Shown: piece by piece, positions 14,462 to 22,480 of the stretch
Numbering within the stretch: position 1 is the stretch's first letter
Layout: every line of letters starts with the position of its first letter
From: Dehalococcoidia bacterium
GTDB taxonomy: Bacteria; Chloroflexota; Dehalococcoidia; SM23-28-2
Direction: 5' to 3'
Length of the DNA stretch: 33,250 nt
NCBI GenBank assembly: GCA_020356025.1
Contig: CP070630.1
Coordinates: forward strand, 1,793,027-1,826,276
The notes under the pieces: generated by a model
What the model saw: only the letters and a program-made list of their open reading frames with translations
What the model was told of the DNA's origin: nothing
Databases searched by the model: none
Made by a program: the position numbers and the translations under genes

Positions 14462-15445
14462 CTACACCTCAAAAGACAGCAAAGAGCGAATCAGAAAGAT
14501 ACCCAGGGCCTCCATTCCCACCGCCATGAGGAGCAAGATCTTGCCCACACTGTGAGTGAATAGAGGCAGCATGTAATCAGGGTTGATCGCGAACATAATC
14601 CCGCCCACGAAGATGGGCAGGCCGCCGATGATAACCCCCGTCATCCGCTGCTGAGAAGTGAGAGTCCTGATCTCCCCCCGAATGCGGTCCCGCTCCCTCA
14701 TCGTGTAGGCCACGTTGTCCAGCGTCTGCGCCAGATTACCCCCTACCGATCTCTGAATAGCGATGGCCGTAACCACCATCTCCATGTCGGGGCTCGCGAT
14801 GCGATCGGCCAGAGCCTCGATAGCGGTTTCAGCCCCGGCGCCTAGGTTCGCCTCCTGGAGCATGCGCTTGAGCTCATCGGCCAGCGGTGGCGCCATCTGG
14901 CGGCTGGCGTATTCGAAGCTCTGCAGCAACCCATATCCCGACTTCAGGGAGTTGGACACCAGCGTAAGCATCTCCTCCAGCTGACCGTTGAGCTTGGCCA
15001 GGCGCTGCCGCCGCCGTGAACCCACGTACCAGCGCGGCAGGAAGTAGCCAATCGGGGCCATCGGCAACGCGATCAACACATTCCGCGACAGCATGAAAGT
15101 CACCAGAGGCAGGATAAGGGCCAGGGCAAACCTGATGGCCAGGTATTCGCCTACCCGCAAGGGGATGCCCGCCCGTTCCAACTCCAGCGCCGAGCTCTCC
15201 ACTCCCCGGCTGCCACCCAGAATCCCAGCGAGCGGGCCTAGCTTGCCGGTGTCAGGGCGCCGCAACAGCGACTCATCACCACCGCGACTGCCACCCGTGC
15301 GTTGACCCGTCTCGCCCCTACTGAACTTCTCCAGCCGGCGGCCTAGCGTCCGCCCCCCTGAGCCCCGCATCTGAGAGATGCCAAGAACAAGCAGGACTAC
15401 GGCGGCCATCACAGCCAGAGCTACCAGAAGCGCCAATGGTTCCAT
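14462..15445 (-). CDS. tadB: Tad pilus inner-membrane platform protein TadB
   Basis: Type II secretion F-domain protein, 327 aa. An N-terminal membrane helix (residues 3-23) is followed by a Gly/Arg-rich linker and two central helices (FALALILPLVTFML, VLIALPMAPIGYFL). The T2SSF domain follows (LEEMLTLVSNSLKSGYGLLQSFE ... IQRSVGGNLAQTLDNVA), then two C-terminal helices. The ATG at 15445 is 3 bases after the tadA stop, with GGAG in the tadA 3' end as ribosome site. Confidence 0.93.
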   Translation of the reverse strand: MEPLALLVALAVMAAVVLLVLGISQMRGSGGRTLGRRLEKFSRGETGQRTGGSRGGDESLLRRPDTGKLGPLAGILGGSRGVESSALELERAGIPLRVGEYLAIRFALALILPLVTFMLSRNVLIALPMAPIGYFLPRWYVGSRRRQRLAKLNGQLEEMLTLVSNSLKSGYGLLQSFEYASRQMAPPLADELKRMLQEANLGAGAETAIEALADRIASPDMEMVVTAIAIQRSVGGNLAQTLDNVAYTMRERDRIRGEIRTLTSQQRMTGVIIGGLPIFVGGIMFAINPDYMLPLFTHSVGKILLLMAVGMEALGIFLIRSLLSFEV

Positions 15446-15448
15446 CGC

Positions 15449-16828
15449 CTACCACTCCGGTATGTTCTTGAACAAGCCCTCCGGCAGACTAATGCCGGCT
15501 TGGGCGAAACCCTCGGCGAAGGTGGGACGGATACCCGTGGCCTCCAGTCGCCCTATAATCCGCCCGTGCTCATCGATGCCCTCCTGCTCAAAGTGGAAGA
15601 TGTCCTGAAGAGTGACGATGTCCCCCTCCATACCACTCACCTCAGTGATGTGTGTTATCCGGCGGCCGCCGTCGCGGAATCGCGCTATCTGAAGCACCAG
15701 GTGAAGGGCCGACGACATCTGCTCACGGATCGCCCGCACCGGCAGATCCAGATTCGCCATCAGCACCATGTTCTCCAGCCTGGCCAGCGCATCGCGAGGC
15801 GAGTTTGCGTGGATGGTGCTCAGCGAGCCCTCGTGGCCGGTGTTCATCGCGTTCAGCATGTCGAACGCCTCCCCGCCGCGCACCTCACCGATGAGGATGC
15901 GGTCGGGTCGCATGCGCAGAGCGTTGCGCAACAGCTCCCGCTGCGTTACCTCACCCCGCCCATCCACGTTGGGAGGACGAGCCTCCAGGCTGATGACGTG
16001 CGGCTGCTGAAGCTGCAGCTCCAAAGGGTCCTCGATACTCACAATGCGCTCCGAATCGGGGATGTACGCTGACAGAGCGTTGAGCAGCGTGGTCTTGCCG
16101 GTACCCGTACCGCCGGAGATCAGGACATTCAAACGAAGCTCCGCACAGGCCCCCATGAACTGCCCCACTTCGGTGCTGAGGGTGCCCACCCCCACCAGAT
16201 CATCCATGGTCAGCTTGCTTCTAAGGAATTTTCGGATGGTCATCGTGGGACTCTTGGGAGCCAGGGGAGGAATGATAACGTTCACGCGGGAGCCATCGGC
16301 CAGGCGAGCATCAACCATAGGAGAGCTCTCGTCCACGCGCCGACCCAGAGGTGCGATGATCCGCTCCACAATCTGCATCACGTGGTCGCTATCGCGAAAG
16401 CGAACGTCGCTCTGATACATGATGCCATCCCGCTCGAAGTACACCTCGTCAGGCGCGTTCACCATCACCTCGGAGATGGAAGAGTCGTGCAGCAACGGCT
16501 CGAGCGGCCCCAAGCCCACCACCTCGTCCACCACCCGCGTGGCCACAGCGTCCCGCACCAGCGCGTTCAGAGACTCTCGCGCCAGCAGAGCCTTTACCGC
16601 CTCCTGCACCGCCTCACGCCTCTTGTCAGGAGGCATAGACTCCAACTTCTCCGCTTCCAGTTCATCGATCAGCCTCTGATGGAAACGATAGACCAGTTGC
16701 TCCAGTTCCTCCCCCAAACGAGCCGAGCGACGGCCAGGTGCCGCCACCTGAGTACTAGGCCCGCCTGGTGACTCGTTACCGTCGTCCTGCCCTGGAGTTC
16801 GATCAGCTCGCCAGCGCCACTGACTCAT
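15449..16828 (-). CDS. tadA: Tad pilus assembly ATPase TadA/CpaF
   Basis: Cytosolic secretion ATPase of the VirB11/CpaF family, 459 aa, that powers Flp pilus assembly. The N-terminal domain has the CpaF hallmark DEVVGLGPLEPLLHD and SEVMVNAP. Walker A is GGTGTGKTT at 239-247, the Asp box is IVSIEDPLEL (about 262-271), Walker B is ILIGEVRGGE (311-320), and the His box is GHEGSLSTIHAN (331-342). Length is normal. AAGGAGA precedes ATG 16828 by 3 bases. It stands 12 bases after tadZ. Confidence 0.96.
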   Translation of the reverse strand: MSQWRWRADRTPGQDDGNESPGGPSTQVAAPGRRSARLGEELEQLVYRFHQRLIDELEAEKLESMPPDKRREAVQEAVKALLARESLNALVRDAVATRVVDEVVGLGPLEPLLHDSSISEVMVNAPDEVYFERDGIMYQSDVRFRDSDHVMQIVERIIAPLGRRVDESSPMVDARLADGSRVNVIIPPLAPKSPTMTIRKFLRSKLTMDDLVGVGTLSTEVGQFMGACAELRLNVLISGGTGTGKTTLLNALSAYIPDSERIVSIEDPLELQLQQPHVISLEARPPNVDGRGEVTQRELLRNALRMRPDRILIGEVRGGEAFDMLNAMNTGHEGSLSTIHANSPRDALARLENMVLMANLDLPVRAIREQMSSALHLVLQIARFRDGGRRITHITEVSGMEGDIVTLQDIFHFEQEGIDEHGRIIGRLEATGIRPTFAEGFAQAGISLPEGLFKNIPEW

Positions 16829-16840
16829 CTTTCTCCTTCC

Positions 16841-18133
16841 TTATTTGATCCATTCCTCCGGCGCCGGTGTCGTGGATGCCTCGGACACCGGCTCGGGAAC
16901 CCCTTCCGCGGCGGTCTCTGGCTCGGCCTGTGCCTTTCCCAGCAAGGGGATGCGGTCGCCCAGACGCTCCAGCATGCCCTTCGGCTGGGAACGGATGCCG
17001 CCGATGGCATAGGACAGCTCGACGAAGCTCTGCGACGCTTTGGCCTTAGGCTTGGCCGCCACTATGGGCATTCCCAGCTGAGTGGTCTGAGTGATGTTAC
17101 GATCGTAGGGTATGCTCCAGAAGACCTCCTTCCCCAGGACCCGCCGAATGTCGACCCGTGCGTCGCCGTGGGCATCGTTCGTATGGTTGATGACTATCTT
17201 CACCTTCTCCGTAGGGAAAGACCAGGAGCGAAGCATCTCCAGAGCCAGGATCGTATCCTTCAGACTCGCCAAATCGGGAGTGGCTGTCAGCAGAAGAATG
17301 GTGCACATCTCCAGCGCACGAGACACGATGTCATTGAACGTGCCCGGCGTGTCCAGAAGCACATAATCGTGGGTCGTGGCCAGGACCGACACCAGCTTCT
17401 CGATATGACCGGGATGGATGCTATGCCATTCCGACGGCCGAATCGGCGATGGCAAGATGGCCACGCCGGTGCCGTGCGTGTACAGACATGACTGGACGGC
17501 CTCCCGGTCGATCTCCTCGTCCGGCAGAGCCAGGTCAGAGATGCTGCGGTCGGTAGGCATGTCCATGAGGATGGCCACGTCGCCAAAGCGGGTGTCCAGG
17601 TCCACCAGCGCCACTGACTGGCCCGTCTTCTGCACTAGGGCAGTAGCCAGATTGGTGGCGATGGTCGTCTTCCCGATGCCTCCCTTGGCCCCGAAGACAG
17701 TCACCACCGTCCCGTAGGCCTGGGGCTCTACCTCCCCTGTCAGGCGCTGCTGGCGCCTCTCTTCCTGAGCAAGAGCCGCATTGATCGAGCGACCCAGATC
17801 CTCGTCCTGCAGGGGAGCGACCAGATAGTCCTTGACCCCCACCTGCATGGCACGGCGGATGTAAGCAGGGTCGCCGATTGATGAGTAGGCAATGATTGGC
17901 ACCTCAGGCAGAACGTCGCCCACCGACTCGACCGTCTGTAGAGAGCGAGCTATTGGTTCCTCCAACGCCACCACCACCACCTCAGGGTTCGTCTCGCGGG
18001 CCAGGGTCATGGCCTCCATCCCGTAACCGGAGGCGCCCATCACTGCGAATCCTGACAGAGCCAGCATCCGCTGGGTTTCCGCCCGGCTGGACGGATCCTG
18101 GTCGATTATGATTACCTTCGGGTTTCTAGCCAC
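16841..18133 (-). CDS. tadZ: Tad pilus localisation protein TadZ/CpaE
   Basis: A 430-aa protein with an N-terminal receiver-like domain (1-125) and a MinD/ParA-type ATPase domain. The deviant Walker A is GAKGGIGKT (148-156), and DLDTRFGDVAILMDM and YVLLDTPGTF follow as expected. It marks the pilus assembly site in the cell. The receiver is degenerate: the phosphoacceptor position in EVVVVALEEP is Ala, and the conserved Lys in KDYLVAPL is Ala. The start is GTG 18133 with GGAGG 6 bases upstream. The C-terminal 40 residues are a Glu/Pro-rich tail. Confidence 0.92.
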   Translation of the reverse strand: MARNPKVIIIDQDPSSRAETQRMLALSGFAVMGASGYGMEAMTLARETNPEVVVVALEEPIARSLQTVESVGDVLPEVPIIAYSSIGDPAYIRRAMQVGVKDYLVAPLQDEDLGRSINAALAQEERRQQRLTGEVEPQAYGTVVTVFGAKGGIGKTTIATNLATALVQKTGQSVALVDLDTRFGDVAILMDMPTDRSISDLALPDEEIDREAVQSCLYTHGTGVAILPSPIRPSEWHSIHPGHIEKLVSVLATTHDYVLLDTPGTFNDIVSRALEMCTILLLTATPDLASLKDTILALEMLRSWSFPTEKVKIVINHTNDAHGDARVDIRRVLGKEVFWSIPYDRNITQTTQLGMPIVAAKPKAKASQSFVELSYAIGGIRSQPKGMLERLGDRIPLLGKAQAEPETAAEGVPEPVSEASTTPAPEEWIK

Positions 18134-18183
18134 CTAAGGCCTCCTCATTTGTCACGGTCTAGGCCGTTACCGGTTCCTCCTCA

Positions 18184-19086
18184 TCAGGGTCCGGTTGGCG
18201 GCTGACTTGGTGCCGGGACCTCTTCGTCGCTTCCCTTCAGACTGCTGAGATCCACCCCAAACAGCTGGCTGCACAGCGGCGTCTCCCCCGTCTCGGACCA
18301 GGTGGGACGCACGTCAACAGTGCTGTGGTCACCGAACGGCCGCAGTGCCAGAGCCAAGCGGCCTTGGAAGTTATCTGCGCACTTGTCGGCCACAGCCAGC
18401 ACCTCGCCCTCCACCGGCGCCACCGCCAAAGTCACAGTGACAGCCTCAGGGTCAGTCTCGCCCTCACCAGTGGATATCCGCTCCTCCTCCCCCTCTTCGC
18501 CTTCCTCAAATTTGGGAGCCACCTTTTCCACCTGCTGGTCGAGAGCCAGCAACTCCACATCCTGGAGGATGATCCTGCCTATTTGATCCTGGCTCGCGAG
18601 CTTCACCGTAAGGATGACGTCCACATAGTCGCCAGGCCGCAGGAGGCCGCCGGCACCGATCAGATCGCTCATGATCACCGATACCGCTCGCTTGCCGTCC
18701 GGCACGATGTAGGGCAGCGGAAGGTCCTCCCCTTCGGGCACGGACGCGGAGCTAGCGGCCACCCTGTCGCTCAGGATCTGCTCACCGGCCGTGATCGGGT
18801 AGCGAGCCAGGTTGCCCACAACCCCCTCGGTAGAAGTGAAAGCGTCGGGGTGGACGGCGTCCGCCGATATTTCCTTCAGCCGCACCATGCTGTCGGTGAT
18901 GCGGGTAGCGACATTGATATCTTCCGTGGCCACCACCACCGACTTTGTCGTATCCGATGCCGCCGTCTCTTCGTCCCCGGCCTGGCTAAGGTAAACGTAG
19001 ACCAGAACCGCGCTAACAAGACCTAAGAAAAGCGCCAGCAGAAGAATCGCCTTGCCGCTCCTGCCGCCGCCAACGCGATTGCGCAT
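18184..19086 (-). CDS. cpaB: Flp pilus assembly protein CpaB/RcpC
   Basis: A 300-aa membrane-anchored protein. The N-terminal helix (ILLLALFLGLVSAVLVYVYL) is followed by an SAF domain (VVVATEDINVATRITDSMV ... GVVGNLARYPITAGEQIL) and a RcpC-type second domain (VPDGKRAVSVIMSDLIGAGGLLRPGDYVDVIL). In diderms it supports the secretin. Here no secretin gene is present, so it probably acts at the cell wall. ATG 19086 follows a G-rich GGGGGG site. A gap of about 120 bases separates it from tadG. Confidence 0.9.
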   Translation of the reverse strand: MRNRVGGGRSGKAILLLALFLGLVSAVLVYVYLSQAGDEETAASDTTKSVVVATEDINVATRITDSMVRLKEISADAVHPDAFTSTEGVVGNLARYPITAGEQILSDRVAASSASVPEGEDLPLPYIVPDGKRAVSVIMSDLIGAGGLLRPGDYVDVILTVKLASQDQIGRIILQDVELLALDQQVEKVAPKFEEGEEGEEERISTGEGETDPEAVTVTLAVAPVEGEVLAVADKCADNFQGRLALALRPFGDHSTVDVRPTWSETGETPLCSQLFGVDLSSLKGSDEEVPAPSQPPTGP

Positions 19087-19209
19087 GATAGGTTCCCCCC
19101 TTTGCCCGCCGCTATGCCGGCCAGGCTAGCTGCTAACGGGCGCGGGCGGTCCCCTGCCCGCTACCTATATATCTATCCCTCGGTCACGACCCGCTCTGTT
19201 GTCACTCTG

Positions 19210-20250
19210 TCACTCCACCAGCCGCGCGAAATGTATGTCACTGCCCGGGTTATATGGACCGATTAGGGATCCGATGTCGTCGTAGGTCTTCACGAAGATG
19301 GCCTCCACGTCACACCCCAGGCCGGTCGGGCAGATGTTGTCGTCGGCTTCGTTGCTGAGGAATACCAGCGCAAATCTGATAACGGTAACCTCATCTCTAC
19401 CCGCGTCGAGATCGTCGATGACCGGGATGAGGACTACCCGTCCGCTGCCCTCGCCCCCTTCCTCCCAGGGGTTACAGTCGTCATCGACGAACTGCCAGGC
19501 GTCACCACCGTCAGAGGGCTCGAAGACTTCCAGAAACGTATCGCAGTCGTCGCTGGTGCTGGCGAAGCGCTCCTCTAGGCCCGCCTCGGTCGGCCCCGTC
19601 ATGTTGCCGGGCTCCGTGGACTCTACGCAGCCAACGCACGTCTCGGCACCGTTAATGATGGCGTCGCGGTAGTCGCTCGCCCCTGTCGCGCCCATCAAAG
19701 CCATCGCATTAAAATTACCGCTAACCGCGGTGTCGTCGGCGCTGTACTTAAGAATTACCTCATTGCCGTACGTGGCCTCCTCCTGCGAGCTCTTCGTCAG
19801 GGCCCACGGCATAACGTTGTCAGCCCAGGAAGGGGATCCTACACGCGCCGTAGCGTCCGCCCGCATGGTATCGCTCGAAAAGCCCAGGACTCGGGCGAAA
19901 ACAAATGGCACGTCCCGCTGCACGCTCACTGTGACGGTGTCGTCCTCCGCATACGTAGTGCTCACCTCCACCGCTTCCAGTTCACCGCCTGCTATGTCTA
20001 TGCCGTTCTTATCAGCCCACTCGTGTACCTTGGCCTCAGCCTCAGCCGGTGACCCCGGTAGCTCAGCGACGCCAGCCAGGGCAGCAGCATCGGCCGCCTT
20101 CTGAAGGTCTCGCCTCTCGTGCAGGAATAGCCCCACGTCCACAGCTATGGCCGCAAAGCCAAGAATCACCACCATGGCCAGGGCCCCCAGTACCAGCCCT
20201 TGGCCGAACTCCTGCCGCCAAACGGAACGCAGTATTCTCCACGCTCTCAT
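19210..20250 (-). CDS. tadG: Flp pilus assembly protein TadG-like
   Basis: A 346-aa TadE/G-like pseudopilin. The N-terminal signal is FGQGLVLGALAMVVILGFAAIAVDVGLFLHERR, with processing expected after Gly in FGQ, and the conserved AADAAALAGVAEL follows. The large outer domain is acidic with six Cys (205, 208, 236, 259, 307, 313). Unlike flp and tadE it has Leu, not Glu, at +5 of the mature end. ATG 20250 is preferred to GTG 20259 because GGAG lies 8 bases before it; the tadE stop falls between the two. Confidence 0.85.
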   Translation of the reverse strand: MRAWRILRSVWRQEFGQGLVLGALAMVVILGFAAIAVDVGLFLHERRDLQKAADAAALAGVAELPGSPAEAEAKVHEWADKNGIDIAGGELEAVEVSTTYAEDDTVTVSVQRDVPFVFARVLGFSSDTMRADATARVGSPSWADNVMPWALTKSSQEEATYGNEVILKYSADDTAVSGNFNAMALMGATGASDYRDAIINGAETCVGCVESTEPGNMTGPTEAGLEERFASTSDDCDTFLEVFEPSDGGDAWQFVDDDCNPWEEGGEGSGRVVLIPVIDDLDAGRDEVTVIRFALVFLSNEADDNICPTGLGCDVEAIFVKTYDDIGSLIGPYNPGSDIHFARLVE

Positions 20251-20255
20251 GGCAC

Positions 20256-20687
20256 TCACTCCAATCTCATGTCCGCAGTCGAGCTTAAGGTCAGGACATC
20301 GCTAATGCTGCCGCCGCTGATCATGGTCAGGATGTCAGCCATAGGCGTGATCAGGGAGTACGTGTAGCTCACGTCCACCACCACCGACTCCCCCGGGTCA
20401 CCCTCGGCGTTGGTAACGCCGACGGTAAGGTCAGCCTGGTCGAGGGTATCCGACGTATCACGCACTCGCTGCTCGATATCAGCGGCGTCCGCCCGCACTG
20501 CCCCCAGACGGGCCCCTTCCCGCGCCGAGTTGGTGACAGTAATCCAAGCATGGAAAGCCATGCTGAAATCGACAATTGCAAACAGTACCAGCAGGAAAAT
20601 GGGCAGCACAAAGGCAAACTCCACCAGCGACTGTCCACCCTCCCCTTTGCCTCCGCGTCTTGTGATGCGCCTAAGGATAGCTAACAT
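20256..20687 (-). CDS. tadE: Pseudopilin TadE
   Basis: A 143-aa minor pilin of the TadE family. GGQSLVEFAFVLPIFLLV is a type IVb prepilin signal: cleavage after Gly, then Gln, with Glu at +5, followed by a hydrophobic helix and the AFHAWITVTNSAREGARLGAV region typical of TadE. ATG 20687 has GAGGGAG close upstream; TTG 20705 is an in-frame alternative adding six residues. It overlaps the start region of tadG, giving coupled translation. Confidence 0.9.
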   Translation of the reverse strand: MLAILRRITRRGGKGEGGQSLVEFAFVLPIFLLVLFAIVDFSMAFHAWITVTNSAREGARLGAVRADAADIEQRVRDTSDTLDQADLTVGVTNAEGDPGESVVVDVSYTYSLITPMADILTMISGGSISDVLTLSSTADMRLE

Positions 20688-20722
20688 AGGCTCCCTCGCG
20701 CTCAATTGCTTCTGCAGGAGCG

Positions 20723-20784
20723 CCGCGGCTCAGCCTGAGCGTTCCACAGCACATCCGCCCCGGTCTGCCCCGGTTGAGCCGCGG
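20723..20784 (-). repeat. Inverted repeat between flp and tadE
   Basis: CCGCGGCTCA (20723-20732) is exactly repeated inverted as TGAGCCGCGG (20775-20784) around a 42-base loop, in the 115-base gap between the pilin gene and the assembly genes. A likely role is to stabilise the pilin message or partly block read-through so that pilin is made in excess; there is no T-run. Confidence 0.5.
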
Positions 20785-20819
20785 ACCGCCCCTGCATTCT
20801 TCAGGCCCTTTTTTCGGGG

Positions 20820-21005
20820 CTACGGCATGACGGCTGCGATGGCGTCCAACTGGCCACTAACGGCCAGGCCCAGCGCCGTCAAGGCAAGAATGCACACGAC
20901 GGCGATAAGGGCCAGGATCAAGCCATACTCAGCCAGCGCCTGCCCCGCCTCCGACCGGAAGCGGGCCACGAGCCCGATCACAAACTCACTGATCCTGCTC
21001 AACAT
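20820..21005 (-). CDS. flp: Flp/Fap type IVb major pilin
   Basis: A 61-aa prepilin. Residues 21-27 are GQALAEY, the exact G-xxxx-EY processing motif of Flp pilins: cleavage after Gly21 leaves a mature pilin of about 40 residues with Glu at +5 and Tyr at +6. The hydrophobic helix follows (LILALIAVVCILALTALGLAV). The precursor leader is rather long for its size and basic (FVIGLVARFRSEAG). ATG 21005 has GGAGGTG 11 bases upstream. Expected to be the most highly expressed gene of the locus. Confidence 0.93.
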   Translation of the reverse strand: MLSRISEFVIGLVARFRSEAGQALAEYGLILALIAVVCILALTALGLAVSGQLDAIAAVMP

Positions 21006-21501
21006 CGTTTGTTACACCTCCATTAGGCTCCTGCTTCAGCCGCGGGATAGCTTGCAGGTTCTGATACATTGTGGTAGGAAAGAAGAGACGTCGGGCCCCG
21101 CGCACTCCGGCGTCCGGGGTGGGGATTTGCGGTCCTGCCAGGCCAACTCTCCTCACCCCGTTAGTGTTTCACTATTCTCGTTCAATCCTTGATAACCACC
21201 TCCTTGCTTCAGTAGTAGCGACAAGCCAAGCTCATCACCCATCTAACTCCATCCGAAGATTAGACGCCTGAAAAAGAAGGTTGTTACACTTTATGTTCAC
21301 TTACCTCCGGAATTTTGCTTGTTTTCCATTTCAATAGACGTGCGACACCGCCTTCCTGTTACCTCGCGCGCGTAAGCGATCGCAGACTGCCCACCGTTGC
21401 CTCTGCGCGCACGATGCGCTACTCTGCCTACCAGTGGTCGGGCCCAACCTAGCGAACCAATTATTTATCCTGACCCTCGCCTGGGATTGAAGGGAACCGT
21501 C
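21006..21501. promoter_or_regulatory. Intergenic region between flp and the prepilin peptidase
   Basis: About 500 bases, AT-rich at 21170-21340. On minus, toward flp, three ribosome-site-like motifs occur in a row: CGGAGGT near 21303-21310, AAGGAGGTGG at 21205-21196, and GGAGGTG just before flp. Short frames follow the first (66 bases, 21300-21235) and precede the second (90 bases, 21242-21153, MGDELGLSLLLKQGGG...). These suggest a long translated or regulatory leader. TTGAAA on minus near 21330 lacks a good -10. On plus, TTATTTATCCT near 21460 is the only promoter-like run before the peptidase gene. Confidence 0.35.
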
Positions 21502-22236
21502 ATGCCGATCGCCGCCGCTTTCATCGGCCTCCTAGTTGGCCACCTGCTGGAACTGTTCCTGGACCGCTTCTACTCCGACGCGCCTCCCAGAGAACCTCTC
21601 GTGCGCTGCCCGGCCTGCCGCTCCCCCATCCGCCTCCTTTACCTCCTCCCCCTGCTGGGCTACCTCTGGCATCGCGGCCGCTGCCCCGACTGCGACCAGC
21701 TATTACCCATTCGTGCCCTCCTCTTGCCGCCGGCCAGCGCCCTGGTCTTCGTCCTGGCCGCCCTCACCAGCGACGAATGGGGGCCAACGATCCTGGGCGG
21801 CCTGTTCGCCGCCGTCTTCCTCGCCCTGGTGACCACCGACCTCGAGCGCCGCCTCATCCCCAATCGCATCGTCTATCCCGCCATGCTCCTGGCGATAGCT
21901 CTGGCCTGGGCCTGGCCCGACCGCAACATCGGACAGGTCTTCGCCGGCGGCGGTCTCGCCTTCGCCATCATGCTCGCCGTCTTCATCGTCTCCCTCGGCC
22001 GCTTCGGCTTCGGCGACGTCAAGATGGCCACCCTCATGGGCTTCGTGGCCGGCTTCCCGGCCACGATCGTCGGCCTCTTCTTCACCGCCATCAGCGCCGG
22101 CCTGCTAGCGGCGGTCCTCTTGCTGACGGGGGTCGTCAAGCGGGGTCAGTACATCCCTTATGGCCCCTTCATCGCCATCGGGGCCATCATCTCCCTCTTC
22201 TGGGGCGGCACCATCATCGACTGGTACACGGACTAG
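21502..22236 (+). CDS. Type IV prepilin peptidase (A24 family), TadV/PilD-like
   Basis: Membrane aspartyl protease, 244 aa, that cleaves the leaders of the Flp and TadE/G precursors. Catalytic aspartates are Asp113 (TTDLERRLIPN) and Asp172 (GFGDVKM). An N-terminal four-Cys loop (C36-x2-C39 ... C61-x2-C64) is the zinc-binding element of PilD-type enzymes, so this is the long form rather than the short TadV. There are six or more membrane helices. ATG 21502 is chosen for its fit to the family (MPIAAAFIGLLVGHLLE) and the AAGGG upstream; the frame is open further upstream but without family-like sequence. Confidence 0.93.
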   Translation: MPIAAAFIGLLVGHLLELFLDRFYSDAPPREPLVRCPACRSPIRLLYLLPLLGYLWHRGRCPDCDQLLPIRALLLPPASALVFVLAALTSDEWGPTILGGLFAAVFLALVTTDLERRLIPNRIVYPAMLLAIALAWAWPDRNIGQVFAGGGLAFAIMLAVFIVSLGRFGFGDVKMATLMGFVAGFPATIVGLFFTAISAGLLAAVLLLTGVVKRGQYIPYGPFIAIGAIISLFWGGTIIDWYTD

Positions 22237-22246
22237 CGCGGGCTTC

Positions 22247-22274
22247 TTGACAGAGCGATCGAATGGCCTAGCAT
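22247..22274 (+). promoter_or_regulatory. Candidate sigma-70-type promoter with no clear gene downstream
   Basis: TTGACA (22247-22252), 16-base spacer, TAGCAT (22269-22274). AAGGAGA and GTG 22293 follow, but the frame from GTG does not look like a protein. See the finding on 22293-22480. Confidence 0.4.
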
Positions 22275-22292
22275 GCCGAAGGAGAATCTACG

Positions 22293-22480
22293 GTGAGAGG
22301 CGCGCATGATGGCCCACAGGCCATGTCTACGCGAAACGGAGTACTAGAGCGAAGGAAAAGCTATGCGACGACAGGTTCGTCTTCCCCGAGTGGTGCCAGC
22401 GGCTGTCCCAGGTCCGTGCCGGGAAGCCGCTACCCTCCAGCACAGACGACTCGCAGAAAGCGGTTAGGGTCCGCCCCCTA
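22293..22480 (+). pseudogene. Possible gene remnant or shifted small gene
   Basis: Downstream of the promoter-like pair at 22247 and AAGGAGA (22279-22285), GTG 22293 opens a 62-codon frame of low-complexity, unconvincing sequence. From about 22352 a different frame has strongly coding-like codons (G or C at most third positions), reading DDRFVFPEWCQRLSQV and then RAGKPLPSSTDDSQKAV, but has no start codon. The frame shift between the two suggests decay, or a sequencing indel. No family recognised. Confidence 0.25.

Noticed and set aside
19142..19161. GCGGGC/GCCCGC hairpin between tadG and cpaB as a terminator
   Set aside because: Only 6 bp in GC-rich DNA, no T-run, and it lies within one operon.
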